Shown: positions 1-6,580 of the stretch, piece by piece
Position numbering within the stretch: the first letter of the stretch is position 1
How the letters are laid out: each line of letters opens with the position of its first letter
DNA from: Candidatus Latescibacterota bacterium
Lineage (GTDB): Bacteria; Latescibacterota; UBA2968; UBA8231
DNA: 21,233 nucleotides
Reading direction: 5' to 3'
Assembly: GCA_003529325.1 (NCBI GenBank)
Contig: DPVW01000269.1
Span: 1-21,233, forward strand
Notes under the pieces: model-generated
What the model was told of the DNA's origin: nothing
The model's database searches: none
What the model saw: the letters and a program-made list of their open reading frames with translations, nothing else
Position numbers and translations under genes: made by a program

Positions 1-733
1 GGGCAAGGTCATCGCGGCTGCTGTGGCGGGCATCAGTGGCGGTGCCGTCGTAGGTCACCCGGCCATTCTCGAGCATGACGAGGCGACCATCGAGGCGTTC
101 AATGCTGAGCAATTCATGGGTGATGACGACGACAGTCGTGCCCTGTGTGTGGTTCAGAGAGAGCAGCAGACGGTCGATGCCGGCAGCCGTGTTCGGGTCG
201 AGACCCGCGCCGGGCTCGTCACAGAATAGGATCTCCGGTTCGAGGACCATCGCCCGGGCAAGAGCCGCCCGCTTGCGCATGCCACCGGACAATTCGCTCG
301 GCATCTTGTCGGCGGTGCCCGCCAGGCCGACACGCTCGAGCCAGGTGGCGACAACGTCCTCTATCAACTCGGCACTGAGGGTGCTATGCATCTGCAGTGG
401 CAGGCTGATGTTTTCACCAACTGTCAAAGAGCCGAGCATGGCGCCATACTGGAACATGACCCCCACGCGCTGCAAAAGCGCATCCCGCGCCTCTTCTTCC
501 AACTCGTGCAGGGGTTGGCCCAGCAGTTGCACCCGCCCGGTACGCGGTGGCACCAACCCGATGACGGTCTTGAGCAGGGTACTCTTGCCGCACCCCGAGC
601 CGCCGACGATGCAGGCGACGTCGCCGGCGTCGATGGCAAGGGTGACGCCGTCCAGGACGGGGGGTGCATCTTCGGTGTAGGCGACTTGCAGATCGCTGAC
701 CTCGATGACAGTGGTGGTGGTGGCAGCTTTCAT
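1..733 (-). CDS. MlaF-like ABC transporter ATP-binding protein (partial, C-terminus off window)
   Basis: This is the ATPase that powers an MCE/Mla-type lipid transporter at the cytoplasmic face of the inner membrane. I translated the minus strand from the ATG at 733. The frame stays open for 244 codons and runs off the left edge, so the C-terminus is missing. All ABC motifs are present: Walker A GGSGCGKST (residues about 44-52), Q-loop FQYG (about 94-97), signature LSGGMRKR (about 148-155), Walker B ILFCDEP (about 168-174) and the switch His in VITHE (about 206). The sequence GAGLDPN after Walker B fits the MlaF branch. Its ATG overlaps the permease TGA in an ATGA tetranucleotide (730-733), so translation is probably coupled to the permease. 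Family identity is secure. The transported lipid and the direction of transport cannot be read from the sequence. Confidence 0.93.
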   Translation of the reverse strand, partial: MKAATTTTVIEVSDLQVAYTEDAPPVLDGVTLAIDAGDVACIVGGSGCGKSTLLKTVIGLVPPRTGRVQLLGQPLHELEEEARDALLQRVGVMFQYGAMLGSLTVGENISLPLQMHSTLSAELIEDVVATWLERVGLAGTADKMPSELSGGMRKRAALARAMVLEPEILFCDEPGAGLDPNTAAGIDRLLLSLNHTQGTTVVVITHELLSIERLDGRLVMLENGRVTYDGTATDARHSSRDDLA

Positions 734-1836
734 CGCAGGTAAAACAGTAGCCCCCAGATCAGATCAAGGACGATGATGGCAAAGATCGACGAGACCACCG
801 ACGACGTCGTCGCATCCCCGACGCCGGCAGCGCCACCACGAAATTGCAGACCGCGGAAGACAGAGACAACCGTGATGATCCAGGCGAAGGAGACGGATTT
901 TACCAGACCGGTCAGGATGTCCTTCAGTAGCAGGGCGTTCTGCACCCGGTTGATGAAGGTTGCCGGCGAGATGTCCAGGGACAGCACACCCGTCGCCGTG
1001 CCACCCGCGAGGCCGACGAAATTGGCCATCACCGTCAGCAGCGGCACCGTGAGTAACATGGCCCACATCTTCGGTACGGCGATCAGGCGCAGCGGGTCGA
1101 GGGCCATCGTCCGCAGCGCGTCGATTTCTTCGGTAAATTTCATGGTCGCGATCTCGGCCGTGAAAGCCGATCCGGAGCGACCGGCGACCATAATGGCCGT
1201 CATCAGGGGCCCCAACTCGCGGGTGATCCCGATCGAGAGCAAATCGGCGACGAGCACATTGGCGCCGAACTGCCGCAGCTGAGCGGCGGCCTGCAGGGTG
1301 GAGACACCGCCGATGAGAAAGAGGATCACGGCAACGATTGACAGCCCGTCGGCGCCGACCCGGGTTGCTTGCTCGACGAAGGTGCCACGACGCACACCCT
1401 TGCGGTCAACCAGAGCCGCAACCGATGCCCAGGTGAGGTCGGAGGCCAGATACAGGAACGACAGGGCAGCGCTGACATTTTTGTAGGTGCGCTCACCGAG
1501 TCTGTCCAGCGTGCCCAGGTCGACCCCGGCAACGGGATCCGGCGGCAGGGCAGAGGGCCCGGGGTGGAGGATATCGTCGAAGGCGGCAAATCCTTCGGGG
1601 AGGGCATCCAGTTGCAGTTGATGGTCGTGTGCGGCGGCGAGTTCGGGAAGACGCCGCAACCACACTGCGCCCACCGTATCCAGCTTGGTGATCCCCGACA
1701 GGTCGACGAGGATGTCCTTGTTGAGGCAGTCACGCAGAATGCTCCGTGCCAGATCGGTGGCGCCTGGTACGGTGGCGACGGTGCAGGCACCCGAGATCCG
1801 CAGGCGGCCGTCCGTGCCGACGGGGGTCAGTTCCAA
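730..1836 (-). CDS. MlaE-family permease with N-terminal STAS (MlaB-like) domain
   Basis: This is the inner-membrane permease of the MCE transporter, 368 aa. Residues 1-90 form a STAS domain. DLSGITKLDTVGAVWL (45-60) matches the STAS core, with T54 where MlaB proteins carry a Thr or Ser. From about residue 110 it is an MlaE permease with several hydrophobic segments and the family coupling region AEIATMKFTEEIDALRTM (227-244). In E. coli MlaB and MlaE are separate proteins; here they are one chain, an arrangement also known in other bacteria. The start is a TTG at 1834-1836, 16 bases after the stop of the upstream barrel gene. No strong Shine-Dalgarno is visible, so the exact start is uncertain. 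The next gene, the ATPase, overlaps by 4 bases. Confidence 0.93.
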   Translation of the reverse strand: MELTPVGTDGRLRISGACTVATVPGATDLARSILRDCLNKDILVDLSGITKLDTVGAVWLRRLPELAAAHDHQLQLDALPEGFAAFDDILHPGPSALPPDPVAGVDLGTLDRLGERTYKNVSAALSFLYLASDLTWASVAALVDRKGVRRGTFVEQATRVGADGLSIVAVILFLIGGVSTLQAAAQLRQFGANVLVADLLSIGITRELGPLMTAIMVAGRSGSAFTAEIATMKFTEEIDALRTMALDPLRLIAVPKMWAMLLTVPLLTVMANFVGLAGGTATGVLSLDISPATFINRVQNALLLKDILTGLVKSVSFAWIITVVSVFRGLQFRGGAAGVGDATTSSVVSSIFAIIVLDLIWGLLFYLR

Positions 1837-1852
1837 GGTAGCCGTCGGTGAC

Positions 1853-3397
1853 TCAGAAGAATCGGGAGAAGCGCAGCAACAGCTGCTCGCGGCCCTGTAA
1901 GCGGCGGAGCGTCTTCTCGCGCTCGAGGTCGGCGACGATGTCGAGGTTGATGAAACTCGTCAGAGCGATACGCATGCGGTTTTCCCAGGTGAAGAACCAA
2001 TCGCCTGTATCACGTGATGTGATCAGGATATCGAACTCGGAGTCGAGGTTGATATACCGGCCGAGTCGGGCATCCATGATCAGGACCGCTTCCAGACCGG
2101 TACTTGAAGTACTGCCGAATTCCTGGGCTTCCGTATTCTCCGTCAGGGCGTTCGTGGTGACCTCGAAAAAGTTAGTGCGCAGATCCTGACGGGCACCGAT
2201 GCCGAGGCGCACGTCCATGTTCAGGCCGAAGCTGCGGACCACCTGCGAGTTGATACCGATGCCTTCTCGCAAGGTAATCGGCGACAGGGATGGCGTCGTG
2301 GTGAACTCGGTGATGCCCCGCAGCGTATCGATGCTTCCGTCTTCTGTGATGCGAATCAAGTCCCTCGGCGTGCGGAAGCGGGTATCGGAAGGGAATACGT
2401 TGGATTGCACGACACCCCGTAGATAGGGGCCGATACGGGGTGACAGGCGATAGATATACGTCGCCCGGACCTCGGCGCGATCGACGCCCTTGTTCAGATC
2501 TTCGCCCTCCACCTTGGAGGCGCCCTCCTCGAGAATGATGCGGATACTGGCGAAGTCTTGCTCCGTATTATAACGCGTGCGGTTGAACATCTGCACCGCA
2601 AGATTCAGACTGGTCTTGTCTCCTGTCGCCGTCGGCTGAGAGGTGTTGGCCTGTACCGATCCCGAAAGCTCCGTCTGCGATGTGACGGGGACGGCGATGC
2701 GCTCAGCGCGGGATGTCTGCGGCGGCGGGGGAGGATAAAAGCCGATGAAATCGCCCGAGGACCCCGGACCGGAATCGACGACGAGATTGCGCTGCGTCAG
2801 CGCGCCCTGGGTCAGATCGACGCTGAACTTGCGGATCGTCGTCACCGATTCGCCGACACGGACCACATGGTAGGTTCCCGGTTTCAACAGCCAGGTTCGG
2901 ACTCGTTCCCCACGCTCCTCCTCGATACCAAATCCAAGGCCATAGGTTTTGCCGCTGTCATCGAGCAGTTCGTAACTCTCGTTCACCGACGTCCGGGTTT
3001 CGTCGATGACATCGATGATGAGAGCCGCCCAATCCGGCTTCATCATCGTCGTGTGACCCTCGAGGACGTGACCCGTCTTGCGGATGAGTTGTGAAGCGAT
3101 GCCGTTGCCGATCAGAACATCGTAGCTGCCCGGGTTCAACAGCACACCACGGCCCGGTGTTCCGGAGCCGATTCGACGGCGGTCCTGCTGGACGTAGTAA
3201 CTCGGCTCGTTCCCCAGAGGAACACTCATTGCCGGCACGAAGAGCATGCCCTTGCCCTTGGGAATCAGGGTCGGGTCGCGCGTTAACTGGGCATTTGCGG
3301 GGGTGGCGGTCCACGTGCTTTCGTCCGCCTGACCAGGGACCGGGGACAGGACTGGGAGGGCGAGGGCTGCCAGCATGAGGATCGTTGGTTTTCTCAT
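1853..3397 (-). CDS. Putative outer-membrane beta-barrel protein of the MCE operon (unrecognised family)
   Basis: This 514-aa protein has no family I can name. Residues 1-24 look like a Sec signal peptide (MRKPTILMLAALALPVLSP, cleavage probably after GQA). Residues about 80-215 hold two similar beta-rich units, one starting LLNPGSYDVLIGN and the other LLKPGTYHVVRVG, which resemble PEGA-like surface modules. A polyproline linker FYPPPPPQ follows. The rest (about 240-514) alternates polar and hydrophobic residues as membrane beta-strands do (YIYRLSPRIGPYLRGVV), and the chain ends RFSRFF with a C-terminal Phe, a typical signal for BAM-dependent barrel insertion. It overlaps the upstream lipoprotein gene by ATGA and sits 16 bases before the permease gene. 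The operon position suggests it is the outer-membrane end of the lipid route. That role is inference. A soluble periplasmic beta protein is the alternative. Confidence 0.75.
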   Translation of the reverse strand: MRKPTILMLAALALPVLSPVPGQADESTWTATPANAQLTRDPTLIPKGKGMLFVPAMSVPLGNEPSYYVQQDRRRIGSGTPGRGVLLNPGSYDVLIGNGIASQLIRKTGHVLEGHTTMMKPDWAALIIDVIDETRTSVNESYELLDDSGKTYGLGFGIEEERGERVRTWLLKPGTYHVVRVGESVTTIRKFSVDLTQGALTQRNLVVDSGPGSSGDFIGFYPPPPPQTSRAERIAVPVTSQTELSGSVQANTSQPTATGDKTSLNLAVQMFNRTRYNTEQDFASIRIILEEGASKVEGEDLNKGVDRAEVRATYIYRLSPRIGPYLRGVVQSNVFPSDTRFRTPRDLIRITEDGSIDTLRGITEFTTTPSLSPITLREGIGINSQVVRSFGLNMDVRLGIGARQDLRTNFFEVTTNALTENTEAQEFGSTSSTGLEAVLIMDARLGRYINLDSEFDILITSRDTGDWFFTWENRMRIALTSFINLDIVADLEREKTLRRLQGREQLLLRFSRFF

Positions 3398-4194
3398 CGT
3401 TCCTCCGGTACAAGCTTTCCGGGGGCGATGCGATAGTCTTCGGTTTCCATTGGTATCGGGGTCGTGTCCTGCGCGGCTCCGTTGGTGCCATTGCCACTGC
3501 CATCGCCCTGCAGAAGATCCGTCATGTCCCGACCCTCGAGACTTGCCTTGCGAATCAACAGATCGCGGTCGAGGCTTTTCATGGCAGACTCCATATTCTG
3601 CCGCAGCAAGCCGCGCAGGGCCTGCACGGTGAAGACCATGTCGGGATCGTATACCTCGATCTCATCATTCGGGTGGAAGCGATGCTGCCAGAAGATCTGA
3701 TTTTTTTGATCCACCAGCTGCATGGTGACATCGAGGCGGGCAAACCAGCGGTCGCCGCTGTCGTATCGTTCGATGGCGTTGATGCTGCCAGTGAGGGTGA
3801 AATCCGGCGTCGCACTGAGGAATTCATCGCGCACGTCTGTAAACAACCCGGCACGGCGCAGATAGTCGGTGATGGCGTTGGTGATCATGGCACCGGGCCG
3901 TACCGCCCACTGATTGAAATTGTCGTCGCCGATCTCCTCCGGTGTCAGGCGAAAGATGATCTGGTTGCGCTCATACAGGGGCGAGATCGAGAAGCGCTCC
4001 GTCTGCACGCGCAATTGGTACGGTCGTTCGGAGTTGGGCAGGTTCAGCCTCATCGGTTCGGACTCGACGATGAACTTGCGCTTTTCGATAATTTTGGCAC
4101 GTCCGCCGAGCAACTGCGCGCAGCCCCACGTTGTCAGCAGGATCAGCAGGGGCAACATCAGCCACAGGTGAGAGGCTTGCCAACGTCTGATCAC
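3394..4194 (-). CDS. Auxiliary periplasmic lipoprotein of the MCE transporter (ABC-type transport auxiliary lipoprotein-like)
   Basis: This 266-aa protein has a basic N-terminus, a hydrophobic stretch (LWLMLPLLILL, 10-20) and a Cys at 25 in TTWGC. It is therefore probably a lipoprotein, although Thr and Trp at -3 and -2 make an unusual lipobox. The body (about 55-200) resembles auxiliary lipoproteins that accompany MCE/Pqi systems: FSISPLYERNQIIFRLTPEEI, then NAITDYLRRAGLF, then a TLTGSINAIERYDSG strand and WFARLDVTMQLVDQ. The C-terminal 50 residues are Gly/Asn/Asp-rich and probably disordered. Both ends overlap neighbours by ATGA (4191-4194 with the MCE gene, 3394-3397 with the barrel gene). 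The inferred role is to bridge the MCE protein and the outer membrane, by analogy to PqiC. The family assignment rests on pattern and context only. Confidence 0.7.
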   Translation of the reverse strand: MIRRWQASHLWLMLPLLILLTTWGCAQLLGGRAKIIEKRKFIVESEPMRLNLPNSERPYQLRVQTERFSISPLYERNQIIFRLTPEEIGDDNFNQWAVRPGAMITNAITDYLRRAGLFTDVRDEFLSATPDFTLTGSINAIERYDSGDRWFARLDVTMQLVDQKNQIFWQHRFHPNDEIEVYDPDMVFTVQALRGLLRQNMESAMKSLDRDLLIRKASLEGRDMTDLLQGDGSGNGTNGAAQDTTPIPMETEDYRIAPGKLVPEER

Positions 4195-5165
4195 TGTTCT
4201 CTCCCACGGATCAGAATGGAAGGGTTCTCGCGAATAAGGTCTGTTGCTTCGCGCACATTCAGCAGGGTTTCCTCCAGATTTGCCATGGCGTCGAGGATGT
4301 CCTTTCGACCCAGCAGTACCGTGCGATCAATATGTAATGCCGTCGTGTCGATGCGCCCCGCCATGCGGTTGAGGTTGCTGACCAGTTCTGGCAACGGACC
4401 CTCGAGTTGTTGGCGTACGGCGGCTGTTGTCAGCCGCAAGTCCCGCAGAGCGACTCGTGTGTTCTCAGATGCGACGAGGGAGTGGACGGAGTCCATCGTC
4501 GCCTGTATGGCCTTTGTCGTGGTCGCCAGATTCTTCGTTACCAAGGCCAGATTGGTGACGATGGCGTCGAGATCGGTCTTGTTGTTGGCTAGCAGCCCAC
4601 TCGCATTCTCCATCAAATCTGTGCCCGCCTCGATCATACGTCCCATCTTGCGCTGATTCGTCGGCCCCGTCATCTCCGTCAGGTTAAGCAGCAGTGCTTC
4701 GACACGGGTCGTGAGCAGGTCGGCACGCTCTTCTAAACTGGAAAGGAAAGTCGCCTTCGCCGGCAAGGTGTCACCATGGGCCAGTACGGGGGAGTCGCGG
4801 AAACCAGGCCTTGCTTTGAGCTCGATGTATTTGAGTCCCGTCACTCCCTGGCTGAATAACAATGCCTCGGTATCCTCACGAATGACGTTGGGCACTTTGC
4901 GTGCCTCCAAAGAGATCTCGACGATGACATTGCCGATCTCGCTGGCGGAGACACGCGCATCCTCGACGCGGCCGACGGTGATCCCCTGATATTTCACCGG
5001 ATCCCCAGGCGTCAGACCGCCAACGGATTCCTCGAATTGGATGTAGTATGTAACCCGCTGCCGTAACAACTGAGCACCGGCGACGATCAACAGGAATCCG
5101 CCGAGGACGCTGGTCGAGAATACAAGAAAGACGGCGAGGCGGACTTTTTGGGCCCGTGTGGCCAT
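4191..5165 (-). CDS. MlaD/MCE-domain substrate-binding protein
   Basis: This 324-aa protein is the lipid-binding MCE component, anchored in the inner membrane and projecting into the periplasm. A single N-terminal membrane segment (about 10-32, AVFLVFSTSVLGGFLLIVAG) is followed by one MCE domain (about 37-118) with the family pattern VGGLTPGDPVKYQGITVGRV, an internal VIVEISLEARKVPN strand and QGVTGLKYIELK. The C-terminal region (about 140-315) is polar and helical, with heptad-like leucines. That fits the coiled-coil needle extensions of longer MCE proteins, which form hexameric tunnels. It is the first gene of the ATGA-coupled set. The 85 bases upstream show no convincing promoter, so it may be co-transcribed with the lipid kinase. 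The Shine-Dalgarno is weak (GGAT close to the ATG). Confidence 0.94.
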   Translation of the reverse strand: MATRAQKVRLAVFLVFSTSVLGGFLLIVAGAQLLRQRVTYYIQFEESVGGLTPGDPVKYQGITVGRVEDARVSASEIGNVIVEISLEARKVPNVIREDTEALLFSQGVTGLKYIELKARPGFRDSPVLAHGDTLPAKATFLSSLEERADLLTTRVEALLLNLTEMTGPTNQRKMGRMIEAGTDLMENASGLLANNKTDLDAIVTNLALVTKNLATTTKAIQATMDSVHSLVASENTRVALRDLRLTTAAVRQQLEGPLPELVSNLNRMAGRIDTTALHIDRTVLLGRKDILDAMANLEETLLNVREATDLIRENPSILIRGREQ

Positions 5166-5249
5166 GCGATCCGATCAGGTTTCGGTGTCGAAGGGTTGCA
5201 GATGGCGAAGGGCTCGCAATATGGGCCATGGGGTGAACGTACGCCAGAA

Positions 5250-6149
5250 TTAACCGACATCCATCGGGGCCTGGATTACCCGCAGTGCCTTGGTCACCAA
5301 GTGCAGGGTTACCGGTGTGGTCGCCAAGGACTCGCCATCGGCGTGCAGCAGATGTGAGCCGCCGAGAGGCTCAAGGCGTAGCCAGCGCGTGCGAACCATA
5401 CGGACGCAGGGGTGATGGACGTGACCGCCCCAGAGGATCCGGGGCATCAACCGCAGCAGAGTCGATCGGGGCACTGCGCCATCGACTACGCAGACATCGA
5501 ACATACCATCTTCCGGATCCGCTTCTGGCGCGATGCGCAAGCCACCACCATAGGAACTGGTGTTGGCCACGGCGGCGAGGAAGATCTCCTGCTCGATTTC
5601 GCCAAAGTCCCCACTCAGGCGAACTCGAGGTGATTGGTACTCGCGCATGTGGCGCAGACTCGCCAGCAGATACCCCGCCGTTCCTGGCAGCGGAGCACGT
5701 CCCTCTTTCATGATCTGGCTGACCTCGGCATCGAAGCCAAAGGCGGCGATGCTGGCAAACCAGGTGTCGCCGCAGCGACCCAGGTCGATGGTTCTTGGTT
5801 GGCCTGCACACAACAGGCGCACCGCTGCTTTCGGGTTGCGCGGGATGGCCAACGCGCGGGCCAGATCATTGCCCGTGCCCATGGGGATCAAACCCATCGC
5901 GGTGTCGGTCTGTGCCAGCACCGGCAGGATCTCGGCAACGGAACCGTCGCCACCACAGACGATGACGGCCTCATGGCCTGCCTCTACCGCCGCACATGCC
6001 AACTCGGTGCCATGGCCCGGTCGTTCGGTGAAACGGAGGGTGACATCCCGTCCCGACTGGCGCAGCAACGCGGCGCTCAGATGTGCCGCCCGCTCACTAC
6101 GGCCATGTCCGGCGGTGGGGTTGGCGATCAGGGTCCATGGGGTGTGCAC
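5250..6149 (-). CDS. Diacylglycerol kinase-family lipid kinase (YegS/DgkB-like)
   Basis: This 299-aa protein belongs to the DAGK-catalytic family, which phosphorylates lipid hydroxyls such as diacylglycerol using ATP at the inner face of the membrane. Signature motifs are NPTAG (10-14), the nucleotide-binding CGGDGSVAEI (65-74) and MGTGNDLAR (90-98). The C-terminal beta domain has the expected FGFDAEVS, NTSSYGGGLRIAPEA and LHADGE motifs; the last usually helps bind metal. The start used is the GTG at 6147-6149. The frame stays open a little further upstream without a better start, and the Shine-Dalgarno is not clear. It lies 84 bases upstream of the MCE gene on the same strand and may head that operon. 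Its true substrate (diacylglycerol, phosphatidylglycerol or a sphingoid-like base) cannot be told from sequence. Confidence 0.9.
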   Translation of the reverse strand: MHTPWTLIANPTAGHGRSERAAHLSAALLRQSGRDVTLRFTERPGHGTELACAAVEAGHEAVIVCGGDGSVAEILPVLAQTDTAMGLIPMGTGNDLARALAIPRNPKAAVRLLCAGQPRTIDLGRCGDTWFASIAAFGFDAEVSQIMKEGRAPLPGTAGYLLASLRHMREYQSPRVRLSGDFGEIEQEIFLAAVANTSSYGGGLRIAPEADPEDGMFDVCVVDGAVPRSTLLRLMPRILWGGHVHHPCVRMVRTRWLRLEPLGGSHLLHADGESLATTPVTLHLVTKALRVIQAPMDVG

Positions 6150-6307
6150 ATGGACAAGATAGACAGCATGACGATCCCTGACATCATCTGCCCGGACACC
6201 TACCTTGGCGGCATGGACAGGCCAGACGAAGCGGACCCGCCACCGCGGCGCGCCAATCGTGACGAGCTACGACAGTCGATCCGACACCCGTATATCACGC
6301 GCCAACA

Positions 6308-6329
6308 CCCGGCGGGCCCTCCCGCCGGG
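6308..6329. repeat. GC-rich inverted repeat (9-bp stem, 4-base loop)
   Basis: CCCGGCGGG is followed by CCCT and then its exact reverse complement CCCGCCGGG. The all-GC stem would be very stable in RNA. No T-run follows on either strand, so it is not a classical intrinsic terminator. It lies about 120 bp upstream of the rightward promoter. A rightward transcript starting there would not contain it. A leftward transcript that begins to its right and reads into the lipid kinase would. Confidence 0.6.
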
Positions 6330-6427
6330 GATGCAGCTGCCGATGCCGATTCAGCGCCGTCACCGACGCCGGAGAAGGAACCCCGCAAAGAAGATCTATA
6401 GGTGTCGCCAATGCAGGCCGACAGTTC

Positions 6428-6456
6428 TTGTCACCTCCCGAGCGGTCCTATATATT
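6428..6456 (+). promoter_or_regulatory. Sigma70-type promoter for the reductase-ligase fusion operon
   Basis: The -35 TTGTCA (6428-6433) and -10 TATATT (6451-6456) are separated by exactly 17 bases. Each hexamer matches five of six consensus positions. The predicted start point near 6463 gives a leader of roughly 118 bases before the ATG at 6581. This is one of the best promoter matches in the window and lies in an AT-rich pocket. A Bacteroidota-type sigma factor would read different hexamers, so a host with a conventional sigma70 is assumed. Confidence 0.6.
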
Positions 6457-6504
6457 CCTCAGGTTATTTCGTTGTGTCGTAACTATCTTATAAAACTGAA
6501 CTTA

Positions 6505-6545
6505 GGCCTTTTTTTGGCCACCAGGGCCTTCCTTTCGGCCACCAG
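6505..6545 (+). repeat. Tandem imperfect 20/21-bp repeat in the leader
   Basis: Two adjacent copies have the form GGCC, then a pyrimidine run, then GGCCACCAG. The first is 6505-6524 with seven T's in the middle; the second is 6525-6545 with TTCCTTTC. Because GGCC is its own complement, each copy can form a short stem, and stems can swap between copies. It lies in the predicted 5' leader of the fusion gene, 35 bases before its ATG. It could be a simple slippage duplication or a leader control element; the sequence alone does not decide. Confidence 0.6.
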
Positions 6546-6580
6546 TCCGGGGCCAACCGCCACTTGACTCCCGATCGCCA

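Larger units (their letters stand above)
6150..6580. other. 431-bp divergent intergenic region
   Basis: This is the gap between the lipid kinase (leftward) and the reductase-ligase fusion (rightward). It holds a GC hairpin at 6308-6329, a strong rightward promoter at 6428-6456 and a small tandem repeat at 6505-6545. The stretch 6440-6515 is markedly AT-rich against the GC-rich surroundings. Open frames here (for example 6213-6401) lack ribosome binding sites and recognisable domains. I did not find a convincing leftward promoter for the lipid kinase. Confidence 0.7.

Noticed and set aside
3385..4656. A 423-codon plus-strand frame across the MCE and lipoprotein genes.
   Set aside because: It crosses two genes with clear family features on the other strand and shows no domain of its own.
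6213..6401. A 62-codon plus-strand open frame encoding a Pro/Ala/Asp-rich peptide upstream of the megaenzyme.
   Set aside because: No Shine-Dalgarno, no recognisable domain, and its PAGPPAG stretch is simply the GC hairpin read as codons. High GC makes such open frames common.
5634..6401. A 255-codon plus-strand frame opposite the lipid kinase.
   Set aside because: It lies antisense to a well-supported kinase gene and its translation has no domain signal. It is a shadow frame.
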